NCBI RefSeq assembly: GCF_001425485.1
Contig: NZ_LMQW01000001.1
Coordinates: forward strand, 409,016 to 473,015
Origin: Aureimonas sp. Leaf427
Lineage (GTDB): Bacteria > Pseudomonadota > Alphaproteobacteria > Rhizobiales > Rhizobiaceae
DNA: 64,000 bases
Direction: 5' to 3'
A program made the position numbers and the translations under genes. This document shows, in pieces, positions 1 through 9,228 of this stretch; the stretch's first letter is position 1, and each line of letters starts with the position of its first letter. The notes beneath the pieces were generated by a model. That model saw only the letters and a program-made list of their open reading frames with translations. It did no database searches and had not been told where the DNA came from.

Positions 1-1074
1 CGCGATCCTGAGCCGTCCGTCGATGACGGCCTCCGTCTCGAAGAGACCGGCAAGACCGGGCGGGCGCTCGAAGGGCGGCAGCGAGAGGGTGAGCGCGACG
101 GGCGCGGAGATCGCCCCGGCCGCAAGGTCCTGGATCTGGGGCGGATCGGCGCTGGCCTGCGGCCCGTTCTCGGCGGCCCCGCTATCCCAGCGCGTCGTGA
201 CGGTCGCGCTGACGATCTTCTTGGGATAGGCGACGTTGCGAACCTGCCCGCGCACCGTGAGGACCCGGCCCGCCTCGGCCGCCAGATCGTCGACCACGAC
301 GATGCCGTCCTGCATGCGGGCCGTGACGCCGTCTCCCAAACTCTGCGCGTCGAGGATCAGCTCGACCGCCTCGGGCGCGACGGGCTTCAACGAAACCGGC
401 GGATCGGCGAAGAGACTGCGAATGGGCGTGCCCGGCGCGATCACGACATCGAGCGCGCGCGCCGCCGTCTCGCCGTAGGCGATGGCATAGATGATGAAGC
501 CGTTCTCGGAGAAGTTCGGCCCGACGACGCGCATGCGCAAGGGAAAGGAGACGATGCGCGTGATGAAGTCGGACTGGCGCAGGAGATCGTAGAAGCCCCG
601 CGTGTTCTCCATGACGTTCTGGCTGTTGTCGGGCGAGTTCTTGTTGTTCGTGACCATCCAGATCACGCCCTCCTGCCCCTGCAGGATGGTACCGAGCGTG
701 CTCTTGAGAGCGCCCAGGAAGTCCGCGTCGGCATAGCGACCATTGGCTCTGCGCGGCACGTCGATGCGCGACACCGCCTCGAAGGCCGCATCCGACACGG
801 CGCCTTCGAAGACGACGTCGGGCGAGCGACGCCCCTCGATCTGCCCGTCCTGATTGAAGCTCGCGATGGTGATAGGAACGCCGGTCAACTCGCTGGACCG
901 CACCAGATGGGTGACGAGGTTGAGGAACTGCGAGGTCTCGTCCTTGTAGAACGGCTCCATCCAGCCGGAATTCTGAACGAGATAGACCTGCCGCACCGTG
1001 CCTTGGGCGGCGGCGGAGGAGATCCAGCCGAAGAGGGCGAAGACCGTGGCGAGCAGGAACGCGGCAGGACGCAT
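1..1074 (-). CDS. Secreted von Willebrand A-like protein (C-terminus cut by window edge)
   Basis: Reading inward from the ATG at 1072-1074 gives 358 residues with no stop before the window edge, so the C-terminus is missing. Residues 1-23 form a signal peptide (MRPAAFLLATVFALFGW, then SSAAAQ), placing it in the periplasm or outside. The next strand (QVYLVQNSGWMEPFY) and the later VIWMVTNNKNS strand resemble a von Willebrand A fold, but the metal-site Asp of the usual DxSxS motif is replaced (QNSGW). Residues after about 230 look beta-rich. Its start overlaps the stop of the upstream gene (TGATG), so the two are translationally coupled. Function unknown; the VWA assignment is by motif only. 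Confidence 0.7.
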   Translation of the reverse strand, partial: MRPAAFLLATVFALFGWISSAAAQGTVRQVYLVQNSGWMEPFYKDETSQFLNLVTHLVRSSELTGVPITIASFNQDGQIEGRRSPDVVFEGAVSDAAFEAVSRIDVPRRANGRYADADFLGALKSTLGTILQGQEGVIWMVTNNKNSPDNSQNVMENTRGFYDLLRQSDFITRIVSFPLRMRVVGPNFSENGFIIYAIAYGETAARALDVVIAPGTPIRSLFADPPVSLKPVAPEAVELILDAQSLGDGVTARMQDGIVVVDDLAAEAGRVLTVRGQVRNVAYPKKIVSATVTTRWDSGAAENGPQASADPPQIQDLAAGAISAPVALTLSLPPFERPPGLAGLFETEAVIDGRLRIA

Positions 1075-2471
1075 CACTCGAGTTCCCATCTGTAGAAGGC
1101 GCCGTTGACCGCGCTGCCGACGATGAGATGACGATCGGTGCGATAGGCGAGGATGTCGAAGCGGTTGCGCAGCTGTGCGCTGGCCTTCAGAGAGATGACG
1201 CGCGCGCCGGACTGCCAATGAAGCGTCGAGGTGCGGATGCGCTCGGCGCTCGTGCTGAAGAGCCCGGCAATGTCGCCGTCGTCCACCAGCGCGACGAGCG
1301 TTCCCAGATTCTTGCCGTTGGCGCCCTGGTCGTAAGCCAGCGGGAGGAGGATACGGCCGGCGCCGGCTTCGATCTGGAAGGAGACCGGGTCCTCGTCCCA
1401 CGGCGTTTCGAACACGCTCCGGCTGAAGAAGCTCTGCTGCCCGGCACTGACATGCGGCCCGCTGAGCGGCGTCGTGCGCGGCGAGCGCGTCAGGCTTCGA
1501 TAGGCGAAATGGGACTGCGTCTCGACGAGGACATGCAACGTGTTGCTGCTGTCGCGCAGCGGCCGCGGGCCGAGCACGGCCTGGACTCCATCGGGGAACG
1601 GTCGCACCTCGCAGGTGCGCTCCCCGTAATCGGAGCTCATCAGGATGTAGGAATGCGCTCCCACCCAATACGTGTCGGGCAGTTGCGAGGGCACCTGCAC
1701 CGGAACGGAGAAGGCGAAATCCGAAGCGTTCGGGACGCCCGCGACCTCCATCGTCCCCCAGCGCCGTTCACGGGACCAGAAGACCTCGATCGAAATGCGC
1801 CCTTCGACGAGCATCGGAAACGCGATGCCGCCGTTTTCGATCGCGACCGGCGAGCCACAAGGCCGCCCTTTGGGAGCCGGCGGCGAATGGAGAACCATCC
1901 GGGGCAGCGAGCCGGACATCTCGCAGACGACGAGCCGCTGGCCGAAGACGCCGGCAAATCCGTCGCGCGTGGCGACGACGGAAAACGCATGGGCGGGCAG
2001 GTCGGGCGGCGCCAGCCGGTCCAGCTCGATCCAGGCGCCGGTCCGGCACTGGAAGAAGAGAACGCCCTGCGCCGTCAGGCAGAAGAGCGTCGTCGGATCT
2101 CCGCACGCGAAGAGGGCGACGATTCCCGCCGGCATGGCGACCGGCGCACGGGACTCGACATCGGGCGAACGTCCGCCGAGATCGAGATCGGGAAGCCCGT
2201 CCGCTCGCAGATACGGCGCGCCGAAGGGCGCATCGAGCCCGGCACGCCGGACGAGAGGCCGTCCGGTCTCGGGATCGAAGCGGAAATGCGGCGGGAAGAC
2301 CCGCCCTGTCCGCTCGTCGAGTTGGAGGTCGAGAAGATCGAAGGAAGCATCGCTCGCCTCGACCATCTGGTCGCCGGATCGCAGGCCCACCAGCGATCCG
2401 CCGTCGAACGACCATTCCAGATCGTCCGCGCCCGACCGCGCCTGCCGCCAGATGCCGTTCTCGACGACCAT
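1074..2471 (-). CDS. Hypothetical beta-rich protein, possibly propeller-like
   Basis: A 465-residue protein that I do not recognise. It has no signal peptide or membrane segment. It is rich in short beta-type stretches with aromatic and Gly-Asp turns, for example around residues 120-260, which suggests a beta-propeller; this is inference. It lies one base after the zinc-ribbon gene and overlaps the next gene by one base, so the three genes form one operon. It may read out or scaffold whatever the zinc-ribbon membrane protein and the secreted VWA-like protein do. Confidence 0.6.
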   Translation of the reverse strand: MVVENGIWRQARSGADDLEWSFDGGSLVGLRSGDQMVEASDASFDLLDLQLDERTGRVFPPHFRFDPETGRPLVRRAGLDAPFGAPYLRADGLPDLDLGGRSPDVESRAPVAMPAGIVALFACGDPTTLFCLTAQGVLFFQCRTGAWIELDRLAPPDLPAHAFSVVATRDGFAGVFGQRLVVCEMSGSLPRMVLHSPPAPKGRPCGSPVAIENGGIAFPMLVEGRISIEVFWSRERRWGTMEVAGVPNASDFAFSVPVQVPSQLPDTYWVGAHSYILMSSDYGERTCEVRPFPDGVQAVLGPRPLRDSSNTLHVLVETQSHFAYRSLTRSPRTTPLSGPHVSAGQQSFFSRSVFETPWDEDPVSFQIEAGAGRILLPLAYDQGANGKNLGTLVALVDDGDIAGLFSTSAERIRTSTLHWQSGARVISLKASAQLRNRFDILAYRTDRHLIVGSAVNGAFYRWELE

Positions 2472-2472
2472 C

Positions 2473-3324
2473 TCAGTTTCCCACCAGGCTGCGATTTCGG
2501 GCGGAGACGATATCGACGGTCGTCGGATCGGCGACCGCCCGCAGATCGACCTCGGAAAGCCCGCGAAGATCCAGCTCGACAGGGGTCGATCCGTTCACGA
2601 CGTAGAGCTTGCGGCCGGCGCGGATGCGGAACGGGCCTTTACCTTCGAAGGAAACGGACGCTCGCTCGCCGCCGGCGCCGAGGCTGACCGTCTTCCACGC
2701 CTTCGTCAGGCGGACGGACGAGCGCGACGGCTCGGCCGGCGACGAAGGCTTGGCGGCCGGAACGGAACTGCGCGCCGTCGGCGCAGGCACCGAGGCCGGA
2801 GCGGCGGGAAGAGCGGGCGCGGCGGCACCCGACGGGCTTCCGGCGACGTCCCTCACCCGCGAATCGGTCGAAGTCGAGGGCGAGTGCCGGGAGAACAGGG
2901 CCGCGGCGATGATTGCGATCACGACCAACGCCGCGAACCGCCGCTTGGCTTTCCCGCCCTTTTGCGCCGGAACCGTATTGTCCGGACCGGAAGGACGGGA
3001 AGCGTCGCGAGCGGGCTCGACCGTCCCGCCCGCATCCGGCGCGGATACGGCGACAAAGGACGGCACCGCAGCCGATACGGCGCTTGGTGCCGGAGACGAG
3101 GGAGAGCGGGGAGACGAAGGAGCCGGAACGGCCGCGCGCAGCTCCTTCGACCAATCGACATCGTCGAGAAGGTTCGAAACGTCGGGCGCCGCCGCTACGA
3201 CTTGCGGAGCGCTGCAGAAGGGACAGAAATCGACCTGAAGCTGCAGGTTTTCCCGGCACGAGGAACAGACCGACGGAGGACGCGATGCCGATCCCTTCGG
3301 CTCTCCTGCGTCACCGCCCGACAT
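2473..3324 (-). CDS. Zinc-ribbon inner-membrane protein
   Basis: A 283-residue protein. Near the N-terminus two CxxC knuckles (CSSC at about residue 19 and CPFC at about 34) form a zinc ribbon. A low-complexity Ser/Pro/Ala stretch follows, then one membrane helix at about residues 130-148 (RRFAALVVIAIIAAALF) and a second Ser/Pro/Ala-rich tether. A small C-terminal domain (about residues 205-283) ends in a beta-rich block. The layout predicts a cytoplasmic zinc ribbon and a periplasmic C-terminal domain. It is the first gene of the three-gene operon. Function unknown. Confidence 0.65.
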   Translation of the reverse strand: MSGGDAGEPKGSASRPPSVCSSCRENLQLQVDFCPFCSAPQVVAAAPDVSNLLDDVDWSKELRAAVPAPSSPRSPSSPAPSAVSAAVPSFVAVSAPDAGGTVEPARDASRPSGPDNTVPAQKGGKAKRRFAALVVIAIIAAALFSRHSPSTSTDSRVRDVAGSPSGAAAPALPAAPASVPAPTARSSVPAAKPSSPAEPSRSSVRLTKAWKTVSLGAGGERASVSFEGKGPFRIRAGRKLYVVNGSTPVELDLRGLSEVDLRAVADPTTVDIVSARNRSLVGN

Positions 3325-3688
3325 GGAAAATCCCCGCCTTGGCGGCAGGCCCCGGCATCGACGATCGAGAGCGAAGACGTAAGGTTTTCGGCGTGGATTC
3401 GAGACAGATGCTTCCGGCTTCCGGGGCGCGGCCTACACACCGTGCGAGCTTCGTCGCACCGTCTCCGCGAAGGGCTTCACCCGTGCCGATCATCAACCCT
3501 CAAACCACGCCGTACGCTCGATCGTCAGCACACGCCGATCGCCCCGACGAGTTTGCTAGCATACGCCTTAAGATTGTCAATATTCTGGTTGTGCACTCCA
3601 TCTCATTGTTCGACCTATGGTCATGTTGTGTGACTTTATGGCCTTAGCGGCGGCGGCGGGCGCGACCGTGCCGCGCCGAGCCGGCCGC
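3325..3688. other. 364-base intergenic region, AT-rich core
   Basis: No convincing gene. The stretch at about 3536-3650 is clearly more AT-rich than its surroundings and holds a candidate minus-strand promoter (3553-3580). The rest separates the zinc-ribbon operon from the end of the sulfur-transport operon. Confidence 0.5.
3553..3580 (-). promoter_or_regulatory. Candidate sigma-70-type promoter for the zinc-ribbon operon
   Basis: On the minus strand a perfect TTGACA lies at 3580-3575. After a 16-base spacer comes TAGCAA at 3558-3553, a weak -10. It points toward the gene starting at 3324, which would give a leader of about 220 bases. The -35 match is strong and the -10 match is poor. Confidence 0.35.
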
Positions 3689-4147
3689 TCACGCGTCGGC
3701 GGTTCGGGACGTGGAGGCGGGTCCCGGCGCGGGTTTCGGGGCGGGGAGGAGGCGGAAGAGGACCATGCCGGCGGCCATCGCGGCGACGAAGACGACGACC
3801 TCGCCCGGCACGAAGCCGAGGCTGGCGAGCGCCGGGCCGGGGCAGAGGCCGACGAGGCCCCAGCCGATGCCGAAGAGCGCAGCGCCCGAGAGAAGCCGCG
3901 CATCCACGTCGCGCCGGGTCGGCCATTCGAAGCGGGGCGCGAGGACCGGGGCGCCCATGCGGCGGGCGAGCGCGAAGGCCGGCGCCGTGACGAGGATCGC
4001 GCCGCCCATGACGAAGGCAAGGCTCGGGTCCCAGTCGCCCGCGACGTCGAGGAAGCCGAGCACCTTGGCGGGATCGACCATCTGCGAGACGACGAGGCCG
4101 GCGCCGAAGACGAGGCCGGCGAAGAGAGCGAGGAGGATGCGGCTCAT
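3689..4147 (-). CDS. YeeE/YedE family transporter, C-terminal half protein
   Basis: A 152-residue integral membrane protein with about four helices. It carries the repeat motif of the family ([17 protein letters not shown], about residues 95-111), whose Cys lies in the sulfur-compound path of YeeE-type thiosulfate transporters. YeeE proteins are often split into two half-size chains in alphaproteobacteria; this is the second half, three bases after the first. Together with the ArsR-type regulator it forms a sulfide/thiosulfate-response operon. The transported species is inferred as thiosulfate or a related sulfur compound. Confidence 0.85.
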   Translation of the reverse strand: MSRILLALFAGLVFGAGLVVSQMVDPAKVLGFLDVAGDWDPSLAFVMGGAILVTAPAFALARRMGAPVLAPRFEWPTRRDVDARLLSGAALFGIGWGLVGLCPGPALASLGFVPGEVVVFVAAMAAGMVLFRLLPAPKPAPGPASTSRTADA

Positions 4148-4150
4148 GGC

Positions 4151-4582
4151 TCAGGCTCCGACGACATGGCGGGCGAGGAAGACGGTGGCCGCCGCCGCCG
4201 CCATGAAGGTGACGGTCGCGACGATCGAGCGCCCCGAGCCGCGGCCGATGCCGCAGACGCCGTGGCCGCTCGTGCAGCCGGAGCCGAGCCGCGTGCCGAA
4301 ACCGACGAGAAGCCCGCCGGCGACGACGACCGGCAGCGCCGCATCGACCGAGACGGCCGGCATCTCGTAGCCCGAAAGGACGAGAAGCGGCGCTGCCGCG
4401 AGGAGCCCGACGAGGAAGGCGATCTGCCAGCCGAACTCGCCCGCCGCCGGCCGCAGCGCGCCGCCGAGAATGCCGCTGATCCCGGCGATGCGGCCGTTCA
4501 TCAGGAAGAGGATGGCGGCGGACAGGCCGATCAGGAGACCGCCGGAAAGCGCGGATACGGGTGTGAAATGCTCCATCGTCAT
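4151..4582 (-). CDS. YeeE/YedE family transporter, N-terminal half protein
   Basis: A 143-residue membrane protein with hydrophobic segments at about 10-30, 52-70, 78-97 and 120-140. It has the conserved pore motif [18 protein letters not shown] (about residues 94-111); its Cys residues are those that handle sulfur substrates in the YeeE family. The start codon overlaps the stop of the regulator gene by four bases (ATGA). It pairs with the next gene to make a full-length transporter. It probably moves sulfane sulfur or thiosulfate across the inner membrane. Confidence 0.88.
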   Translation of the reverse strand: MTMEHFTPVSALSGGLLIGLSAAILFLMNGRIAGISGILGGALRPAAGEFGWQIAFLVGLLAAAPLLVLSGYEMPAVSVDAALPVVVAGGLLVGFGTRLGSGCTSGHGVCGIGRGSGRSIVATVTFMAAAAATVFLARHVVGA

Positions 4583-5004
4583 CGATCCTCGTTCTGGGCG
4601 CGGGCGTTTTCCCGGGCGCGGGGCTTCGTTTCAGCCGGGACCGGCGCCGGCGGACGGGCGGCTTCCGCGGGTGGGTGAAGCGGGGGCGGGCAGAACAGGC
4701 CGTGCAGCGTCGCGAACAGGGCCTCGATGCGCGGATCGCAGACGCGATACCAGAGCGTCTGCCCCTCCCGGCGATAGGCGACGATGCCCTTCTCGCGTAG
4801 CACGGTCAGATGCTGCGAGAGCGCCGATTGCGACAGGCCCACGGCCTCCGCCAGAGTGCCGACGCTCCCCTCGCCCCATTCCACGAGCTTGCAGAGGAGC
4901 ATGAGGCGGCGCTCGTTCGCGACCGCCTTCAGGATCGCCGCCACTTCGCCGGCCTTGTCCTCGAAGGCCTGCAGGTTCTCCGTTCCGAATTCGTCCAGCT
5001 TCAT
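4579..5004 (-). CDS. ArsR-family repressor, BigR/SqrR-like persulfide sensor
   Basis: A 141-residue winged-helix protein. The helix-turn-helix is at about residues 48-70 (LAEAVGLSQSALSQHLTVLR). Cys38 in the N-terminal helix and Cys105 in the C-terminal helix are placed like the two reactive thiols of BigR and SqrR, which form a per- or polysulfide bridge and release DNA; a third Cys is at 89. Residues 108-141 are a Pro-rich tail. It is the first gene of the operon with the two YeeE/YedE halves. An AT-rich repeat directly upstream is the probable autoregulatory operator. The sensor role is inferred from Cys placement and neighbours. Confidence 0.85.
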   Translation of the reverse strand: MKLDEFGTENLQAFEDKAGEVAAILKAVANERRLMLLCKLVEWGEGSVGTLAEAVGLSQSALSQHLTVLREKGIVAYRREGQTLWYRVCDPRIEALFATLHGLFCPPPLHPPAEAARPPAPVPAETKPRARENARAQNEDR

Positions 5005-5012
5005 CAGAGAAG

Positions 5013-5036
5013 TCTAATATAGAGTTCTCTAATATA
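5013..5036 (-). promoter_or_regulatory. Probable operator of the ArsR/YeeE operon
   Basis: The nine-base word TCTAATATA occurs twice in direct orientation (5013-5021 and 5028-5036), 15 bases apart. Between them TAGAG-TT-CTCTA (5020-5031) is an inverted repeat. It starts eight bases upstream of the regulator ATG and is the only strongly AT-rich patch here, so it probably also covers the -10 region. This matches the AT-rich, promoter-overlapping sites of BigR-type repressors. Confidence 0.6.
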
Positions 5037-5042
5037 AAAGCC

Positions 5043-5097
5043 CAAAAAGAAGGTCCCGCGAGGATCGGCCGCCATGGGCCGGCCCCGCGGGACCTTC
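5043..5097 (-). terminator. Intrinsic terminator after pntB
   Basis: Perfect 12-base arms (GAAGGTCCCGCG at 5049-5060, CGCGGGACCTTC at 5086-5097) enclose a GC-rich inner hairpin. On the minus strand the stem runs into TTCTTTTTGGG. It lies ten bases past the pntB stop and insulates the ArsR operator. Confidence 0.8.
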
Positions 5098-5106
5098 GAC
5101 GCGATC

Positions 5107-6540
5107 TCAGATGAGCTTGAGGATCTGGTCGATCGAGGCCTTGGCGTCGCCGTAGAGCATCCGCGTGTTCTCCTTGAAGAAGAGCGGGTTCTCGATGCCG
5201 GAATAGCCGGTGCCCTGCCCGCGCTTGGAGACGAAGACCTGCTTGGCCTTCCAGACCTCGATCACCGGCATGCCGGCGATCGGCGAGTTCGGGTCTTCCT
5301 GTGCCGCCGGATTGACGATGTCGTTGGAGCCGACCACGATCGCCACGTCCGTCGAGGGGAAGTCCTCGTTGATCTCGTCCATTTCCAGGACGATGTCGTA
5401 GGGCACCTTGGCCTCGGCGAGGAGCACGTTCATGTGCCCGGGCAGGCGGCCGGCCACGGGGTGGATGGCGAAGCGCACCGTCTTGCCCTTGGCGCGCAGG
5501 CGCTTGGTGAGTTCCGAGATCGAGCCTTGGGCCTGCGCCACCGCCATGCCGTAGCCTGGCACGATGACGATCGAGTCCGCATCGTCCAGCGCCTGGGCGA
5601 CGCCCTCGACGTCGATCGCGACCTGCTCGCCGGTGATCTCGGCCGCCGGTCCCGTCGTGCCGCCCCAGCCGCCGAGAATGACCGAGACGAAGTTCCGGTT
5701 CATCGCCCGGCACATGATGTAGGACAGGATCGCGCCGGAGGAGCCGACCAGCGCGCCCGTGACGATCAGGAGATCGTTCGAGAGCGTGAAGCCGATCGCC
5801 GCCGCCGCCCAGCCGGAATAGCTGTTCAGCATGGAGACGACGACGGGCATGTCCGCCCCGCCGATCGCCATGATGAGATGCCAGCCGAGCGCGCCCGCCA
5901 GAACCGCGACGAGGACCAGCGTCCAGATGCCCGCGCCGTTGAAATAGGCGATGCCGAGGATCAGCGCGACGACGAGGCCGGCGAGGTTGATCGCATGGCG
6001 CTGCGGCAGGACGAGCGGCTTGGAGCCGATCCGGCCGGACAGCTTGCCATAGGCGACGACCGAGCCGGTGAAAGTCACCGCGCCGATGAAGACGCCGAGG
6101 AAGACCTCGACGCGCATGATGGAAAGCTCCACCGGCAGCTTGTGGGCGAGCGTCGCGGCAAAGCCCGTCAGCGTCTCGCCGGTGCCCGAGGCGAGCGCCG
6201 CGGCCGCGCGGGCGGCCTCGATATCGGCGTTGAAGCCGATGAAGATCGCGGCCAGACCCACGAAGGAATGGAGCGCGGCGACGAGTTCGGGCATCTGCGT
6301 CATCTGCACGCGGCCGGCGAGCCAGCCGCCGGCGAACGCGCCGAGGACGATCATCGGGACGATCAGCCAATGCGCGCCGACGCCGGGCGCACCGATGGTG
6401 GCGACCACGGCGAGCGCCATGCCGGCGATGCCGTACCAGACGGCGCGCTTGGCGCTTTCCTGGTTGGACAGGCCGCCCAGCGAGAGGATGAAGAGGATGG
6501 AGGCGACGATATACGCCGCGCTGACGAGACCTTGGCTCAT
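5107..6540 (-). CDS. pntB: NAD(P) transhydrogenase subunit beta
   Basis: A 477-residue inner-membrane protein. With PntA it couples hydride transfer between NADH and NADP+ to proton flow. About nine membrane helices fill residues 1-270. The C-terminal NADP-binding domain III has the [10 protein letters not shown] motif and the conserved block with [17 protein letters not shown]. Start chosen at the ATG at 6540, giving the expected N-terminus ([16 protein letters not shown]); a longer in-frame extension runs into pntA and is not real. pntA is 14 bases upstream. Confidence 0.96.
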   Translation of the reverse strand: MSQGLVSAAYIVASILFILSLGGLSNQESAKRAVWYGIAGMALAVVATIGAPGVGAHWLIVPMIVLGAFAGGWLAGRVQMTQMPELVAALHSFVGLAAIFIGFNADIEAARAAAALASGTGETLTGFAATLAHKLPVELSIMRVEVFLGVFIGAVTFTGSVVAYGKLSGRIGSKPLVLPQRHAINLAGLVVALILGIAYFNGAGIWTLVLVAVLAGALGWHLIMAIGGADMPVVVSMLNSYSGWAAAAIGFTLSNDLLIVTGALVGSSGAILSYIMCRAMNRNFVSVILGGWGGTTGPAAEITGEQVAIDVEGVAQALDDADSIVIVPGYGMAVAQAQGSISELTKRLRAKGKTVRFAIHPVAGRLPGHMNVLLAEAKVPYDIVLEMDEINEDFPSTDVAIVVGSNDIVNPAAQEDPNSPIAGMPVIEVWKAKQVFVSKRGQGTGYSGIENPLFFKENTRMLYGDAKASIDQILKLI

Positions 6541-6554
6541 GGTGGTGATCCCGC

Positions 6555-8123
6555 TCAGCTCTTCTGGAACATCTTCAGCATCCGGCGCGTCACCATGAAG
6601 CCGCCGAAGATGTTGACCGATGCGATGAGGATGGAAAGGGCGCCGAGCACCGCGACGATCCAGCTGGACGAGCCGACCTGCAGGAGCGCGCCGAGGATGA
6701 TGATGGACGACACCGCGTTGGTGACGGCCATCAGCGGCGTGTGCAGCGCGTGGGAGACGTTCCAGATGACGTGATAGCCGACGAAGCAGGCGAGCGCGAA
6801 GACCACCAGATGCTGGAGGAAGCTTGGCGGCGCGACGAGTCCGATGAGGAGCAGCAGAAGCGCGCCCCCGGCGAGAAGCCCGATCTGCTGGCGGCCGGCC
6901 TTGCGGGCGGCGAGCGTCTGGCGCGCGGCCTTCTGCTCCTGCGTCTCCTCCACGACCTTCTTGACCGGTTGCCTGGCGATCGCTGCGATCTTGGGCGGCG
7001 GCGGCGGGAAGGTGATCGCGCCCTCGTGCGTCGCGGTCGCGCCGCGAATGACGTCGTCCTCCATGTTGACGACGACGACACCGTCCTTCTTCGGCGTCAG
7101 GTCGTCCATCATGTGGCGGATGTTCGTCGCGTAGAGCGTCGAGGACTGCGTGGCCATGCGGCTCGGATAGTCCGTATAGCCGATGATCTTGACGCCGTTC
7201 TCCGTCTCGATCGCCTCGTCGGGAACGGTGAGGTCGCAATTGCCGCCGCGCTCGGCGGCTAGATCGACGACGACGGAGCCGGGCTTCATCGCGGCCACCA
7301 TGTCGGCCAGCCAGAGCTTGGGCGCGTCGCGGCCGGGGATCAGCGCCGTCGTGATGACGATGTCGACCTCTGCGGCCTGGGCCCGGAAGAGCTCGAGCTG
7401 CTTCTCGCGGAATTCGGGGCTGGAGGGCGCGGCATAGCCGCCCGTCGCCGCGCCGTCGGCCGTGTCGGCGAAGTCGAGGAAGAGGAACTCCGCGCCCATG
7501 GACTGGATCTGCTCGGCCACCTCGGGGCGCACGTCGAAGGCGCGCACCTGCGCGCCCAGCGACTGCGCCGCGCCGATGGCGGCAAGGCCCGCGACGCCCG
7601 CGCCGATGACGAGAACCTTGGCCGGCGGCACCTTGCCGGCGGCCGTGATCTGCCCGGTGAAGAAGCGTCCGAAATGGTTGCCGGCCTCGATCACCGCGCG
7701 ATAGCCCGCGATGTTCGCCATAGAGGACAGAGCGTCCATCTTCTGCGCGCGGCTGATGCGCGGCACCATGTCCATCGCGATCGCGGTGACGCCGCGATCC
7801 TTGAGGCTGGACAGAAGATCCGGGCTCTGCGCGGGGTAGAGGAAGGAGATCAGCACCTGGCCCGAATGCGACAGCTCGACCTCGGAGGGCTCGGGCGGGC
7901 GCACCTTCGCCACGATGTCGGCCTCGCGCCAGAGCGCATCGGCGTCGGGCACCACGCGCGCGCCGGCTTCGGCATAGGACGCGTCCGAGAAGCGCGCGGC
8001 CTCGCCGGCCCCGGCCTCGACCAGGCAGTCATAGCCGAGCTTGCGAAGCCGTCCGACGCTTTCGGGCGTCAGCGCGACGCGCTTTTCGCCCGCGCGAACC
8101 TCCTTGGGCACACCGAACTTCAT
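6555..8123 (-). CDS. pntA: NAD(P) transhydrogenase subunit alpha, single-chain form
   Basis: A 522-residue protein. Domain I (residues 1 to about 375) begins [20 protein letters not shown] and binds NAD(H) through a [13 protein letters not shown] glycine loop. After a charged linker, about residues 425-515 carry the membrane helices of domain II. Many alphaproteobacteria split this subunit into PntAA and PntAB; here it is fused, as in Escherichia coli. It heads the pntAB operon, which supplies NADPH from NADH and the proton gradient. Confidence 0.96.
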   Translation of the reverse strand: MKFGVPKEVRAGEKRVALTPESVGRLRKLGYDCLVEAGAGEAARFSDASYAEAGARVVPDADALWREADIVAKVRPPEPSEVELSHSGQVLISFLYPAQSPDLLSSLKDRGVTAIAMDMVPRISRAQKMDALSSMANIAGYRAVIEAGNHFGRFFTGQITAAGKVPPAKVLVIGAGVAGLAAIGAAQSLGAQVRAFDVRPEVAEQIQSMGAEFLFLDFADTADGAATGGYAAPSSPEFREKQLELFRAQAAEVDIVITTALIPGRDAPKLWLADMVAAMKPGSVVVDLAAERGGNCDLTVPDEAIETENGVKIIGYTDYPSRMATQSSTLYATNIRHMMDDLTPKKDGVVVVNMEDDVIRGATATHEGAITFPPPPPKIAAIARQPVKKVVEETQEQKAARQTLAARKAGRQQIGLLAGGALLLLLIGLVAPPSFLQHLVVFALACFVGYHVIWNVSHALHTPLMAVTNAVSSIIILGALLQVGSSSWIVAVLGALSILIASVNIFGGFMVTRRMLKMFQKS

Positions 8124-8182
8124 GATGCTTCCTCACTCTTGCGGCCCGTTTCGGGCTTGTCGTTATCGGATATCCCCGCCGG

Positions 8183-9106
8183 TCAGGCGTCGGCGGACAG
8201 GAGGTTCTCGCGCTCGACCAGCGCGCCGTGGTGACTGATGACGCGCGCCGCGATCCCGGCGGCGAAGGCGGCTGCGGCCTTCGGGTCGCCGGTCCGGGCG
8301 AGATGGGCGAGATAGGCGCCGTTGAAGCTGTCGCCTGCGCTGGTCGTATCGACGACCTCGGCGACCGGCGCGGAGGGCACGAAATGCGACGTGCCGTCGT
8401 CGAGCGCGATCGTGACGCCGTTCCCGCCATCCTTCACGACGACGCTTTTCGCCCCGTGCGCGCGATAGCGCCGGATCGTCTCCTCGATCGAGCCGTCGCC
8501 GAAATGGGTCGTCTCGTCCTCGAAGCTCGGCATGACGATCGTCGCGACCTCGGCGCCGGCCGAGATCGCCTCGCGCATGCGATCCGCCTCGTCCCAGAGG
8601 CGCGGGCGGATGTTGGGATCGAAGACCACGGTCTTGCCGGCGCTGCGGGCCCGGCCGAGCTCGGAAAGAAGCGTGGCCAAGGCGTCGGGCGAAAGGATCG
8701 CGAGCGTGATGCCGGAGAAGACGATCACGTCGCTCGCCGCCATCGCCTCTCGCAGATGCGAGGGATCGTCCGCGAGGGCCTTGGCGGCCGAGGCGGATCG
8801 CCAATAGGAGAAGCTGCGCTCGCCGCCGTCGAGATGGATCATGTAGAGCCCGACGGTCCGGCCCTCGATCCGGCGGACGAAGTCGGTTCCGACTCCGACG
8901 CTGCGCATGAAGTCGAGGCTCTCGTCGGAGACGCGATCGGTCCCGACCGCCGAGAGATAGTCGACGCTCCAGCTTTCGGGCAGAAACATCCGGGCATAAT
9001 AGGCGGCGTTGAAGCTGTCGCCGGCATAGCCCTTGGCAAAGAGACCGGCCCCGGCCTGCCTCAGCTCGACCATGCACTCGCCGATGGAAAGAAGTCTGCC
9101 GCTCAT
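8183..9106 (-). CDS. kdgK: PfkB-family sugar kinase, 2-keto-3-deoxygluconate kinase-like
   Basis: A 307-residue ribokinase-fold kinase. It starts MSGRLLSIGECMVELRQAG, as KDG kinases do, and carries the PfkB signature with catalytic Asp (DTTSAGDSFNGAYLA, about residues 250-264). KdgK makes 2-keto-3-deoxy-6-phosphogluconate, which enters the Entner-Doudoroff pathway. Start set at the ATG at 9106; an upstream in-frame ATG would add about 57 residues unlike the family. The zinc dehydrogenase upstream in the same direction suggests a sugar-acid route. Substrate is by family resemblance. Confidence 0.85.
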   Translation of the reverse strand: MSGRLLSIGECMVELRQAGAGLFAKGYAGDSFNAAYYARMFLPESWSVDYLSAVGTDRVSDESLDFMRSVGVGTDFVRRIEGRTVGLYMIHLDGGERSFSYWRSASAAKALADDPSHLREAMAASDVIVFSGITLAILSPDALATLLSELGRARSAGKTVVFDPNIRPRLWDEADRMREAISAGAEVATIVMPSFEDETTHFGDGSIEETIRRYRAHGAKSVVVKDGGNGVTIALDDGTSHFVPSAPVAEVVDTTSAGDSFNGAYLAHLARTGDPKAAAAFAAGIAARVISHHGALVERENLLSADA

Positions 9107-9228
9107 ACCGTCTCTGCTTGCCGAGACCACCTTGCCGACGCCCCTCGGCATCGACCTTCCGCGTCTCTTTCCGAAACATCGCCGGCGAATACGACAAGCA
9201 TTCCTTATGAAATCGCCGGTCGAACCGC

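Noticed and set aside
1128-3633. Long plus-strand frames over the first operon
   Set aside because: They lie opposite the zinc-ribbon and beta-rich genes, which are linked by tight overlaps; the plus-strand products have no recognisable domain.
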